Shown here: positions 7,161 to 15,612 of the stretch, in pieces
How positions within the stretch are numbered: position 1 is the stretch's first letter
Layout: the number at the start of each line of letters is the position of its first letter
Source of the DNA: Faecalibacterium prausnitzii
GTDB taxonomy: Bacteria > Bacillota > Clostridia > Oscillospirales > Ruminococcaceae
Assembly (NCBI RefSeq): GCF_003287405.1
Contig: NZ_PRLD01000015.1
Coordinates: forward strand, 1 to 46,899
Reading direction: 5' to 3'
DNA length: 46,899 nt
Notes under the pieces: generated by a model
The model's input: only the letters and a program-made list of their open reading frames with translations
The model's database searches: none
Told to the model about the DNA's origin: nothing
Program-made: the position numbers and the translations under genes

Positions 7161-9545
7161 ATGCGTTATACCTACGTCCGGCAGCACGATACCACCGACT
7201 GTGCGGCTGCCTGTCTGGCCATGGTGTGCCTGCACTACAAAAAGGAAGTGACCATCACCCGCCTGCGGGATATGATGGGTACCGACCTGAAAGGCACTAA
7301 CCTTGTCGGCCTGCAAAAAGCCGCCAATGAACTTGGCTTTACCACCGCCGCAGTCCGCGTGGACCGCGAAAACTTCCTGAGCGACTTCTCGCTTCCCTGC
7401 ATTGCACAGGTGATCACCGATCAGGGTCTGGCTCACTTTGTTGTGGTGTTCAAAAAGACCACCATCAAGGACGAAGGCGCGCGCCGCAAGCATATGCTGC
7501 AGGACGCCGAGACCCGCAAGGAAGAAGAGAAAAAGGGCAAAAAGCATAAGTGCAAGGATTACGTCATCATCGGCGACCCCGGCACGGAGCTGAAAAAGAT
7601 CAGTCTGGACGAGTTCTACAAGAACTTTACCGGCGTGCTGCTGCTGCTGAACCCCACCTCCGAGTTCAAGGGCGGCAAGCTTGGCAGCAGGGACGGTAAA
7701 GACGGCAAGGACGGTAAGGACGGCAAGAGCGGCAAGTACGGCATGATGAAGCGGTATATCGACCTGCTTCTGCCCCAGAAAAAGCTGTTCTTCTACGCCA
7801 TCCTCAGCTCGGTGATCACCACCATTCTGGGCATCGCGTCCTCCATGTTCAATAAGATCCTGATGGACGAGGTGCTGCCCTACGGGCTGAATAACCTTTT
7901 GGTCACCCTGATCCTGGTGTTCAGCGTGGTCAGCATCACCAGCACGCTGATCGGCTTTGTGCGCCAGTGGGTGCTGATCCATCTGTCCATCAAGATCGAT
8001 ATCCCGCTGATGCTGGGCTACTTCGGGCACATCTTCAACCTGCCCATGAAGTTCTTTGCCACCCGCAAGACCGGTGATATCACCACCCGTTACTCGGACG
8101 CTGACACCATCAAATCCATCTTTACCAGCATTGCGCTGAGCCTTGTGATGGATATCTCCATGGCAGTCATCACCGGCATCATCCTGTTCCGCATGAACGC
8201 CATGCTGTTCTCCATCTCGCTGTTCATGGCACTGGTCAGCATCCTGCTGGTGCTGGTGTACAAGCAGCCCTATAAGCGGATCAACGAAGAGAGCATGGCA
8301 CAGTCTGCAGCGCTGAACAGCCAGATGATCGAGAGCCTGCGCGGCATCGAGACCGTCAAGTGCAACGCCAACGAGCAGACCGAGCTGGATAATCTGGAAC
8401 GCGAGTACATGAAGAGCCTGAAGATCAGCCTGCGCTCCAGCCGCATCAGCACCACGCAGGGTCTGATTTCCTCCTTCATCTCCACCGGCTTCAGTATGCT
8501 GACCACCTATGTGGGCATCAGTCAGGTGCTGAACGGCGAGATGACGCTGGGCGGCTTTATGGCATTCAGCACCCTGTCCAGCTACTTCACCTCCCCCCTG
8601 AGCAACCTGATCGGCCTGCAGATGCAGATCCAGGAAGCCAGCATCTCCATGAAGCGTCTGACCGAGATCATGGACTACCCCGCTGAGAACGAGACTGCCG
8701 AGGGTATGGAGCAGAGCGAGATGGAAAAGGTGGAGGGCGACATCGAGTTCAAGGACGTCACCTTCCGCTACGGCAACCGTGCCCCGGCACTGGATCATGT
8801 CAGCTTTACCATCCCCGCCGGCAAAAAGGTGGCGCTGGTGGGCAGCAGCGGCAGCGGCAAATCCACCATTACCAAGCTGCTGCTGAAGTACTACGACCCC
8901 GAGGACGGCGAGATCGATGTGAACGGCGTGAATCTGGCGGAGTACAGCAGCCACTCGGTGCGCCGCGCCATCGCCTATGTGCCCCAGAACGTTGAGCTGT
9001 TCAGCAAGACCATCTACGACAACATCCGCATCTCCCGCATGGACGCTACGCTGGACGAGGTGAAGGAAGCTGCCAAGAAGGCTGACGCGCACGAGTTCAT
9101 CCGCCACCTGCCGCTGCAGTACAACACCTATCTGGAGGAAGCCGGCAACGGCCTGTCCGGCGGTGAGAAGCAGCGCATCGCACTGGCGCGTGCCTTCCTG
9201 AAGGACTCCAACCTTTACATTCTGGACGAGTCCACCAGTAATCTGGACTTTGCCACCGAGACGCTGATCTTCAACATGATCTACGAGCAGCTGGCAGACC
9301 GCTCCATGCTGATCGTGGCGCACCGCCTTTCCACCATCCGTGACTGCGACCTGATCCTTGTGATGGATCACGGCAAGATCGTGGAGCGCGGCAACCATGA
9401 GGAACTGATGGCAAAGGATGGCCGCTATGCCGAGCTGTGGAATATGCAGCAGGGCATCTTCCGCAAGCGCAAAGCCGAGCCTGCTCCGCAGGCAGTTGCC
9501 GCTGTGGTGGAAGAGGACGACGACGGCGAGTCCATCACCTACTGA
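7161..9545 (+). CDS. Peptidase-containing ABC exporter (C39 family)
   Basis: A 794-residue inner-membrane exporter that should cleave a double-glycine-type leader from a small peptide and export it using ATP. The N-terminal C39 protease has Gln8, Cys14 (TTDCAAACL), His92 (LAHFVVVF) and Asp139 (IIGDPG). A Lys/Glu-rich insertion (about 100-132) separates His from Asp. A Gly-Lys-Asp repeat tract (about 172-194) joins protease to membrane domain, which has about six segments (200-470). The ATPase has Walker A (GSSGSGKST, about 560), signature LSGGEKQR (about 664) and Walker B (YILDES). AAAGGAAAC precedes the ATG. HlyD and surface-protein genes lie downstream. No precursor peptide was found nearby. 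Confidence 0.93.
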   Translation: MRYTYVRQHDTTDCAAACLAMVCLHYKKEVTITRLRDMMGTDLKGTNLVGLQKAANELGFTTAAVRVDRENFLSDFSLPCIAQVITDQGLAHFVVVFKKTTIKDEGARRKHMLQDAETRKEEEKKGKKHKCKDYVIIGDPGTELKKISLDEFYKNFTGVLLLLNPTSEFKGGKLGSRDGKDGKDGKDGKSGKYGMMKRYIDLLLPQKKLFFYAILSSVITTILGIASSMFNKILMDEVLPYGLNNLLVTLILVFSVVSITSTLIGFVRQWVLIHLSIKIDIPLMLGYFGHIFNLPMKFFATRKTGDITTRYSDADTIKSIFTSIALSLVMDISMAVITGIILFRMNAMLFSISLFMALVSILLVLVYKQPYKRINEESMAQSAALNSQMIESLRGIETVKCNANEQTELDNLEREYMKSLKISLRSSRISTTQGLISSFISTGFSMLTTYVGISQVLNGEMTLGGFMAFSTLSSYFTSPLSNLIGLQMQIQEASISMKRLTEIMDYPAENETAEGMEQSEMEKVEGDIEFKDVTFRYGNRAPALDHVSFTIPAGKKVALVGSSGSGKSTITKLLLKYYDPEDGEIDVNGVNLAEYSSHSVRRAIAYVPQNVELFSKTIYDNIRISRMDATLDEVKEAAKKADAHEFIRHLPLQYNTYLEEAGNGLSGGEKQRIALARAFLKDSNLYILDESTSNLDFATETLIFNMIYEQLADRSMLIVAHRLSTIRDCDLILVMDHGKIVERGNHEELMAKDGRYAELWNMQQGIFRKRKAEPAPQAVAAVVEEDDDGESITY

Positions 9546-9624
9546 CCGCATCCGCAACTCTTGCCCGGATGCAGCATAAGCTTTTTCCCGCCCGGCGGGA
9601 AACCGAAGAATGCCTCGTTATGGT

Positions 9625-9659
9625 GTGCCCGGAGGCAGACGCTTCCGGGCACCTTTTTG
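9625..9659 (+). terminator. Internal terminator after the exporter gene
   Basis: GTGCCCGGA (9625-9633) pairs with TCCGGGCAC (9644-9652), followed by CTTTTTG. It lies between the exporter and the GyrI-like gene, so distal genes may be expressed at a lower level or from their own promoter. Confidence 0.8.
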
Positions 9660-9704
9660 TTCCGGCTTACATTGAAAAAATAACAGGATTAGGGGTAATT
9701 TACT

Positions 9705-10160
9705 ATGAACGAGATCAAAGTTGCTGAAAACAAGACCCTCAAGCTGACCAATGTTCTCTCCCGCGTTGTGCAGCCGGAGGAGCTGGCAAACCTGCCGGTC
9801 ATCCTGACCCAGATGCAGAACTTTATGAAGAGCAACGGCGCACAGCCCATCGGCCCGCTGGTGCAGGCTATCGTGGAAGGCACCGGCCCGGACCATATGC
9901 CCGTCATGTACATGATGCAGCAGGCCACCCAGATGATCACCCAGATGGAGCCCGGCTACCACATGGACGCTGTGCTGCGGGTAAAGAACTGCTTGTACGC
10001 CCACTTTACCGGCCCTCTGGCCTTCAACCAGCTGGCCACCGCCAAGCTGCAGGTCCTGGCTTTTGAAAACGACATCAAGCTTAGCGGCAACAGCTACACC
10101 ATCTACGTCAATCAGGACGAGGACGACGGCGTGATCGACGTGTTTATGGAGACCAAATAA
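9705..10160 (+). CDS. GyrI-like effector-binding domain protein
   Basis: A 151-residue cytoplasmic protein without signal peptide or membrane segment. From memory it resembles stand-alone GyrI-like/AraC-effector-binding folds: an N-terminal strand (LKLTNVLSRVVQPEEL), a long helix (LPVILTQMQNFMKSNG), the strand-turn APIGPLVQAIVEG-like segment, the central VLRVKNCLYAHFTGP, and a closing strand pair ending in GVIDVFMETK. These domains bind small molecules or partner proteins and sometimes regulate transcription. It has no DNA-binding domain. It ends two bases before the HlyD-type gene starts, so the two are translationally coupled. A role in controlling or sensing the exported compound is a guess. 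Confidence 0.5.
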   Translation: MNEIKVAENKTLKLTNVLSRVVQPEELANLPVILTQMQNFMKSNGAQPIGPLVQAIVEGTGPDHMPVMYMMQQATQMITQMEPGYHMDAVLRVKNCLYAHFTGPLAFNQLATAKLQVLAFENDIKLSGNSYTIYVNQDEDDGVIDVFMETK

Positions 10161-10162
10161 TT

Positions 10163-11275
10163 ATGACAACGACCATTCAGAACCTTTCGGATCTGCAGGA
10201 CCGCCGGATCATGATGGACAAAAAGCTGCCCCCTTACGGGTACGCCTTTGTCATTCTGACCGGGCTGTTCATGATCTTTCTGGTGATCTGGAGCACCCAG
10301 ACCAACCGCATCTATGTCAGCCAGAACAGCGGTGTGGTGCAGGCCGCCAACAAGACCTACATCATGTCCAGCTACTCCGGCTCCATTACCGAGCTGTATG
10401 TCTCGGAGGGCAGCTATGTGAACGAGGGCGACCTGATCGCCCGGCTGAAGAGCACGGATCTGGATATGCAGAAGGACACCCTGCAGAGCCAGCTGGATAT
10501 CTACCAGAAGCAGCTGGATCAGTACAACAAGCTGCTCAAGTGCATTCAGGACGACACCAACTACTTCGACGAGACCAGCGCTGAGGATCAGCCCTACTAC
10601 TACCAGTACCAGACCTACAAAAGTCAGGTAGCACAAAAGACCTTTGACGCTTCTACCTATCAGGCTGCCGGCTACTCCGACACCCAGATCAAGGCTTTGA
10701 TGGAGCAGAACCAGAGTGAGCTGGAGTCCCTATACTACTCCACCATGCAGTCCATCTCCCAGAGCATCAACAGCGCACAGGTCAATGTGGACAACCTGCA
10801 GGCGCAGATGGATTCTTTGAACACCGGCGCCAACGATTACTTCATCTATGCGCCCACCTCCGGCGTGATCCACATGGACACCCCCTACAAGGAGGGCATG
10901 GTGCTGAGCGCCGGCTCTGCAATGGCTACTATTGCCAGCGAGAACGACGATCTGGAGATCGTGGCTATGGTGTCGGTGAACGACCGTCCCCTGCTGCACG
11001 TAGGCGACCCCTGCAAGATCGCCATCACCGGCCTGTCGGAGTATTCCTACGGCACGCTGACCGGCACCGTCACCTCCATTGACAGTGATGTGACCTCCAG
11101 CAACAGCACCTCCTACTACAAGATGACCATCAAGCCCGATGCCACCTATGTGGTGAGCCGCAGCGGCGACAAGGTGGATCTTGCCAACGGTATGAGCGTG
11201 ACCGCCCGCGTGGAATACGATCAGGTCACCTATTTTGAATATGCCATGGAGGCACTGGGCGTGCTGTTCCGCTAA
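10163..11275 (+). CDS. HlyD-family membrane fusion (adaptor) protein
   Basis: A 370-residue adaptor expected to work with the upstream ABC exporter at the cell surface. After a short cytoplasmic tail, one membrane segment (about 24-43, YAFVILTGLFMIFLVIW) is followed by a lipoyl/barrel-sandwich half (VSEGSYVNEGDLIARL). A coiled-coil hairpin (about 98-215) precedes the second lipoyl half (YAPTSGVIHMDTPYKEGMVLSAG). A beta-barrel C-terminus with GDPCKIAITGL completes it. This order is diagnostic of HlyD/EmrA-type proteins. It starts two bases after the previous stop, and the surface protein gene follows after 64 bases. Substrate specificity cannot be read from it. Confidence 0.88.
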   Translation: MTTTIQNLSDLQDRRIMMDKKLPPYGYAFVILTGLFMIFLVIWSTQTNRIYVSQNSGVVQAANKTYIMSSYSGSITELYVSEGSYVNEGDLIARLKSTDLDMQKDTLQSQLDIYQKQLDQYNKLLKCIQDDTNYFDETSAEDQPYYYQYQTYKSQVAQKTFDASTYQAAGYSDTQIKALMEQNQSELESLYYSTMQSISQSINSAQVNVDNLQAQMDSLNTGANDYFIYAPTSGVIHMDTPYKEGMVLSAGSAMATIASENDDLEIVAMVSVNDRPLLHVGDPCKIAITGLSEYSYGTLTGTVTSIDSDVTSSNSTSYYKMTIKPDATYVVSRSGDKVDLANGMSVTARVEYDQVTYFEYAMEALGVLFR

Positions 11276-11339
11276 AAGCGGACTGCACAGCACGGCAGGA
11301 TGCCCCCCTTTTACACCACCCCAAAGAGGTACAAACAAC

Positions 11340-12860
11340 ATGATTCGAACCGCAAAGAAACTGGCCGCCTGTGTGCTGATGCTGGGTGTGCTGGTATGCG
11401 GCACCGCCCTGAGCGCTGCCGCCGCCGGCCTGCCTGTTGAAGCGCAGAACGGCGTTTCACTGCCCTGGTCCAAGGATGTCCCTGCCGAGAGCATTTCCAC
11501 CGGCAGCTACTCTGCCAATATGCTGCTGGGCGCTTCCCAGCAGCTGTCCCCCGTGGTCAAGCCCAGTTACAGCACCGACTCTGTGGTCTTTTTGACCGAT
11601 GACAGCAGCGTGCTGACCGTAAGCAGCAGCGGCGTGGTGCAGGCTGTGGGCGTTGGCACTGCCACCATTACCGCAGCCGCCGGCAACCAGATCTGCGCCT
11701 ACACCATCGTGGTCTCCATGGACTCCTCCATGATCGTGACCGAGATGGACCTTTCCCTCTCCTCCAACACCATCTATGTGGGCAACTCGGTGTCGGCTTC
11801 ACTGCAGGTGCGCCCCAGTTCCGCTTCCAACTACGCCACCGTCACCCTGACCTCCTCTAACGAGAAGATCGCCACGGTGAACAGCTTTGGCCGCGTGACC
11901 GGCGTAGCGCCCGGCACTGCCACCATTACCGCTGCCTGCGGCTCGGTGGTGGCCACCACCACCGTTACGGTGCTTGCCCTGCCCACAGACTCCACCGGCA
12001 CAAGCGGCACTGTGTCCAGCAACAGCGGGCAGGTGATCACCCCCAGCACCAACTATATCGTGCTCAAGCCCGGTGCCACCCGCACCATCACGGCTAAAGC
12101 CACCCCTGCCAGTGCATCCCAGTCCTTCACCTTCAAGTCCGGCAACAGCAGCATTGCCACGGTCAGCCCCTCGGGCGTGGTCACGGCGGTGGGCACCGGC
12201 TCTACCTCCATTACCATTTCCAACGGCAAGGCCACTGCCATGGTCACGGTCATCGTGAACCGCTCGGCAGATGCTTCCTCCGGCAGCGACAACAGCAATG
12301 CCGACACCAATACCCCGGACGACAACACCTCCATCCCGCTGGACCCTGTGGTGCAGACCATTCAGGACAGCACGGAGGATCAGGTAGTGTTCAACCAGTC
12401 TGAGGTGCCCATCGTGACCGGCGAGATCCTGAACGCCCTGCGCACCACCGGCAAGACCCTGTGCGTGGTGGGCGACGGCTACACCATGAACGTTTCCGGC
12501 AAAAACGTAAAGAGCACCACCAGCGAGATCGACACCGCCATCACCTTTACCGAGAGTGAAGAGGGGCTGGAGTTTGAGCTGGACAACGGCCGTGCCCTTC
12601 CCTGCGCGGTGCAGCTGGAGCTGGATGTGAGCACCTACTCCCGCCTGTACCTGTACAACACCATCAGCAACAAGTGGCAGTACCTGAACAGCTACAAGGA
12701 CGGCGTGATCACCGCCGACACTGCCGGCCGCTACCTGCTGACCAACCAGAACCTGCGGTTCGGCAATATCAACTGGTCCTTCTTCATCGCCGGCGGCGTG
12801 GTTGTAATCCTGATCGCCGTGGTCTACATCGCGTTCAAGAAACGCTACTGGTTCTGGTAA
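11340..12860 (+). CDS. Secreted, membrane-anchored BIG2 (Ig-like) surface protein
   Basis: A 506-residue exported protein. The start is ATG at 11340, chosen because AGAGGT lies 9 bases ahead and a signal peptide begins there (IRTAKKLAACVLMLGVLVC to ALSAAAAG). Three bacterial Ig-like group 2 repeats follow (about 60-125, 135-210, 225-310), each with the hallmark ATVxxxGxVTxVxxGTxTITA pattern. A Ser/Asn/Asp-rich linker (about 315-335) and a beta-rich domain (about 345-470) come next. A C-terminal membrane helix (WSFFIAGGVVVILIAVVYIAF) has a positive KKRYWFW tail. There is no LPXTG motif. Last gene of the secretion locus, it has a strong terminator. Adhesion or export-scaffold roles are both possible. 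Confidence 0.85.
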   Translation: MIRTAKKLAACVLMLGVLVCGTALSAAAAGLPVEAQNGVSLPWSKDVPAESISTGSYSANMLLGASQQLSPVVKPSYSTDSVVFLTDDSSVLTVSSSGVVQAVGVGTATITAAAGNQICAYTIVVSMDSSMIVTEMDLSLSSNTIYVGNSVSASLQVRPSSASNYATVTLTSSNEKIATVNSFGRVTGVAPGTATITAACGSVVATTTVTVLALPTDSTGTSGTVSSNSGQVITPSTNYIVLKPGATRTITAKATPASASQSFTFKSGNSSIATVSPSGVVTAVGTGSTSITISNGKATAMVTVIVNRSADASSGSDNSNADTNTPDDNTSIPLDPVVQTIQDSTEDQVVFNQSEVPIVTGEILNALRTTGKTLCVVGDGYTMNVSGKNVKSTTSEIDTAITFTESEEGLEFELDNGRALPCAVQLELDVSTYSRLYLYNTISNKWQYLNSYKDGVITADTAGRYLLTNQNLRFGNINWSFFIAGGVVVILIAVVYIAFKKRYWFW

Positions 12861-12889
12861 GCGCCCCTGCTCTTCCCGCATATAACAAG

Positions 12890-12930
12890 CCGCCCGCTGC
12901 ACACCATTTCGTGCAGCGGGCGGTTTTTTG
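12890..12930 (+). terminator. Terminator of the secretion locus
   Basis: CCGCCCGCTGCAC (12890-12902) pairs with GTGCAGCGGGCGG (12911-12923), then six T residues; it lies between converging genes. Confidence 0.92.
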
Positions 12931-12945
12931 TTCTATTCTCCCCTG

Positions 12946-14766
12946 TTACTCCACCGTTACGCTCTTGGCAAGGTTGCGGGGCTTATCCACGTCGCAGCCG
13001 CGCAGCACCGCCATGTAGTAGGCGAACAGCTGCAAGGGCACGATGAGCTGCAGCGGCATCAGGATGTCGTCGTACTCGTCCAAGCGGATGACCTCGGTGG
13101 CAACGCCCTCCGGCACTTCCGCGTCCTTTGTGGTGAACAGCAGCACCCGTGCGCCGCGGCTGCGGGTCTCCTTGGCGTTGGAGATGGTCTTTTCGTAGAC
13201 GTTTTTCTGGGTCGCCAGCGCGATGACCGGCACGCCGTCCGTGATCAGGCTGATGGTGCCGTGCTTCAGCTCGCCTGCCGCGTAGGCATCCGAGTGCACA
13301 TAGCTGATCTCCTTCAGCTTCAGGCTGCCCTCCAGCGAAAGGGCGTAGTCGAACCCACGCCCGATGAAAAAGCAGCTCTGGGTGTTCACATAGCGGCTGG
13401 CAAGGTACTTGATCTGCTCGCAGTCCGCAAGGCGGGGCTTGATGACCTCGGATGCGTGCAGCAGCTGGGCGGTGTAGTATTTGGTCTTTTCCTCGGTCAG
13501 CTGCCCGCGCGCATAGGCCAAGCGCAGGGCAAACAGGTACAGCACGCACAGCTGCACCATATAGGCCTTGGTAGACGCCACCGCGATCTCGGGCCCGGCG
13601 TAGGTGTACATGACGTAATCCGCCGCCCGGGCGATGCTGCTGCCCACCACGTTCACGATGGCAAGCACCGGCACGCCCCGGCTCTTAGCCAGCTTGAGGG
13701 CGGCCAGCGTATCGCTGGTCTCGCCGGACTGACTGATGATGATGACCAGATCCTCCGGCTTCAGGATGGGGTCGCGGTAGCGGAACTCGCTGGCGATATC
13801 CACCTCTGCGGGCACCCGCGCCAGCGCTTCGATGGCGGTCTTGCCCACCATACCGGCGTGCATGGCTGTGCCGCAGCCCACCAGATGCACTGTGCCGATG
13901 CTGCGCAGCTTTTCGTCCGTCAGTTCCGGGATGCGCAGCTCCGGCAGGCCGTTCTCCACCCGGGGGCTGACCGTTGCCGTGATGGCGGCGGGCTCCTCGT
14001 TGATCTCCTTGAGCATAAAGTGGGGGTAGCCGCCCTTTTCGGCTGCTTCCATGTCCCAGTCTGCGGTCAGCTTTTCGCGCTCCACCGCCTCGCCGAACTC
14101 GTTATAGAAGCGGATGCCCTGTGCCGTGCACACCGCCATGTCCCCTTCTTCCAGCACGCTGTAGCTGCGGGTGTACTTGAGCAGCGCCGGGATATCCGAT
14201 GCCACAAAGTTTTCGCCCTCGCCCCAGCCCACGATGAGCGGGCTTTCCCGCTTGACCGCAAAGATGGTGTCCGGGTAGTCCTTGAACAGCACCGCCAGCG
14301 CGTAGCTGCCCCGCACCTTGGCAAGCGCAGCCTGCAAAGCCTGCAGCGGCTCGCCCTGATAGCAGCTGTCGATGAGCTTTACCAGCACCTCGGTGTCGGT
14401 CTCGCTGGTAAAGGTGTAGCCTTTGGCGACAAGGCGCTCCTTCAAAGCGCCGTAGTTTTCAATAATGCCGTTGTGCACGATGCTGACCCGGGGCGTGGAG
14501 TGCGGGTGGCTGTTCACATCGCTGGGCTCGCCGTGGGTCGCCCAGCGGGTATGACCGATGCCGCAGCCGCTTTGGGGCAGCGCCAGCTCTTCCAGTTTGC
14601 TGCGCAGGGTGGAGAGCCGCCCCTTGCTTTTGACCACGCGGATGCCGTCCCGCTGGGTAAGCGCTACACCGGCAGAATCGTACCCGCGGTACTCCAGCTT
14701 TTCCAAACCGTCCAGCAGCACCTGCTGAGCGCTGCGCATCCCGACATAACCTACAATGCCACACAT
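12946..14766 (-). CDS. glmS: Glutamine-fructose-6-phosphate aminotransferase (isomerising)
   Basis: A 606-residue enzyme making glucosamine-6-phosphate, the entry step to peptidoglycan amino sugars. The N-terminal glutamine amidotransferase starts MCGIVGYVG, so Cys2 becomes the nucleophile after Met removal; it includes GHTRWATHGEPS. Two SIS sugar-isomerase domains follow, with GCGTAMHAG and SQSGETSDT in the first. The C-terminus ends NLAKSVTVE, as expected for the family. GGAGGT precedes the ATG. A glmS ribozyme lies just upstream, so mRNA stability should be controlled by glucosamine-6-phosphate, the enzyme's own product. Confidence 0.98.
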   Translation of the reverse strand: MCGIVGYVGMRSAQQVLLDGLEKLEYRGYDSAGVALTQRDGIRVVKSKGRLSTLRSKLEELALPQSGCGIGHTRWATHGEPSDVNSHPHSTPRVSIVHNGIIENYGALKERLVAKGYTFTSETDTEVLVKLIDSCYQGEPLQALQAALAKVRGSYALAVLFKDYPDTIFAVKRESPLIVGWGEGENFVASDIPALLKYTRSYSVLEEGDMAVCTAQGIRFYNEFGEAVEREKLTADWDMEAAEKGGYPHFMLKEINEEPAAITATVSPRVENGLPELRIPELTDEKLRSIGTVHLVGCGTAMHAGMVGKTAIEALARVPAEVDIASEFRYRDPILKPEDLVIIISQSGETSDTLAALKLAKSRGVPVLAIVNVVGSSIARAADYVMYTYAGPEIAVASTKAYMVQLCVLYLFALRLAYARGQLTEEKTKYYTAQLLHASEVIKPRLADCEQIKYLASRYVNTQSCFFIGRGFDYALSLEGSLKLKEISYVHSDAYAAGELKHGTISLITDGVPVIALATQKNVYEKTISNAKETRSRGARVLLFTTKDAEVPEGVATEVIRLDEYDDILMPLQLIVPLQLFAYYMAVLRGCDVDKPRNLAKSVTVE

Positions 14767-14839
14767 ACAAAATACCTCCAGACCGACTGCGGCGCGCCGA
14801 AATGCGCTGCTGCACAGTCAGTTTCCTCTATCAAAGTCT

Positions 14840-15006
14840 ATGTTCTTGTATGGCTTTCTTTGCAGGGTTCTGTTCCGGTATTGCTGCCGGTTTTTGCCCT
14901 GTTCTGCGGCTGGTATAGCCCTCAGCCGGAGAAACATCCGCCGAATCTTTCGATGATCCCTCTCCTCGTCACCCTCACGGCTGTCACCCGTGTGGCCCGG
15001 CGCTTT
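14840..15006 (-). ncRNA. glmS ribozyme (GlcN6P-responsive self-cleaving riboswitch)
   Basis: On the minus strand, a GCGCC 5' core begins at 15003, with predicted cleavage between A15004 and G15003. The conserved core GACGAGGAGAGGGATCATCG is at about 14976-14957. AAGATTCGGCGGATG and a CTCCGG pairing strand follow immediately. The pseudoknot-side region GCAAAGAAAGCCATACAAG lies near 14866-14848. Order and spacing match known glmS ribozymes, and it sits about 75-240 bases ahead of the glmS ATG. The 3' limit is approximate. Confidence 0.9.
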
Positions 15007-15054
15007 GCGTCAGCTTGCGGTACACATTCCTTCTTTCAATGGATTTTTTGGGGC

Positions 15055-15612
15055 TCAGTGCATCCCCAGCATTTTATGCAGTTTGGGCTGCCACTTCAGC
15101 TTGTACAGCAGCAGCAGATTGCACAGGGCGCGGTCGTAAAGAGCAAACGCCACGTTGCCCATACCCAGTGTGAGCAGAGTCATTGCCAGTGCGGTGGTGC
15201 GCAGCTCCTGCGAAATGCTGCCCGCCGGCACCAGCACCAGCAGCAGGCCGTACATCGCCAGCACCGCCCCGTTGCACAGCAGCAGCTTGCACACCAGCTG
15301 CAATGCCCGGGGGCGGATGCGGTCGAACCGGGGCTTTACCAGCGGGTAATAGCCCAGCAGCACGGTGAAGATCAGGGCGATCTCCTTATCCGGCACAAAG
15401 AGCAGCCCCAGCAGGCTGACGGCGGCGTACGCCGTCCACGCCATGGTGATGCCGCACTCCATGCACACCGTTGCAATGAGAAAGCTTGCCACCGCCGGTG
15501 CGATGAACATGGCAATGGGGATGATGGTGCCCAGCAGCATCAGTGCCACGCACAGTGCTGCCGCCATGCCGCAGTACGCCATGGCCCAGCTTTTGCTTCT
15601 TCGCTTCTTCAT
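15055..15612 (-). CDS. Conserved integral membrane protein of unknown function
   Basis: A 185-residue protein with a basic N-terminus (MKKRRSKSW) and five or six hydrophobic segments (about 12-40, 42-70, 78-95, 108-130, 138-160). The compact layout and an Ala/Gly-rich first half recall small ECF-type substrate-binding components, but no family-specific motif is visible and I cannot name it. The ATG at 15612 was chosen because its ATGA overlaps the stop of the upstream DUF5685 gene and GGGAG lies 6 bases ahead; a GTG at 15624 is the alternative. The glmS ribozyme follows, so all three genes may share a transcript. Confidence 0.75.
   Translation of the reverse strand: MKKRRSKSWAMAYCGMAAALCVALMLLGTIIPIAMFIAPAVASFLIATVCMECGITMAWTAYAAVSLLGLLFVPDKEIALIFTVLLGYYPLVKPRFDRIRPRALQLVCKLLLCNGAVLAMYGLLLVLVPAGSISQELRTTALAMTLLTLGMGNVAFALYDRALCNLLLLYKLKWQPKLHKMLGMH

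Noticed and set aside
7062-9557. An 831-codon leftward frame opposite the C39 exporter
   Set aside because: Shadow of the exporter gene; it lacks any domain pattern and would overlap the real gene completely.
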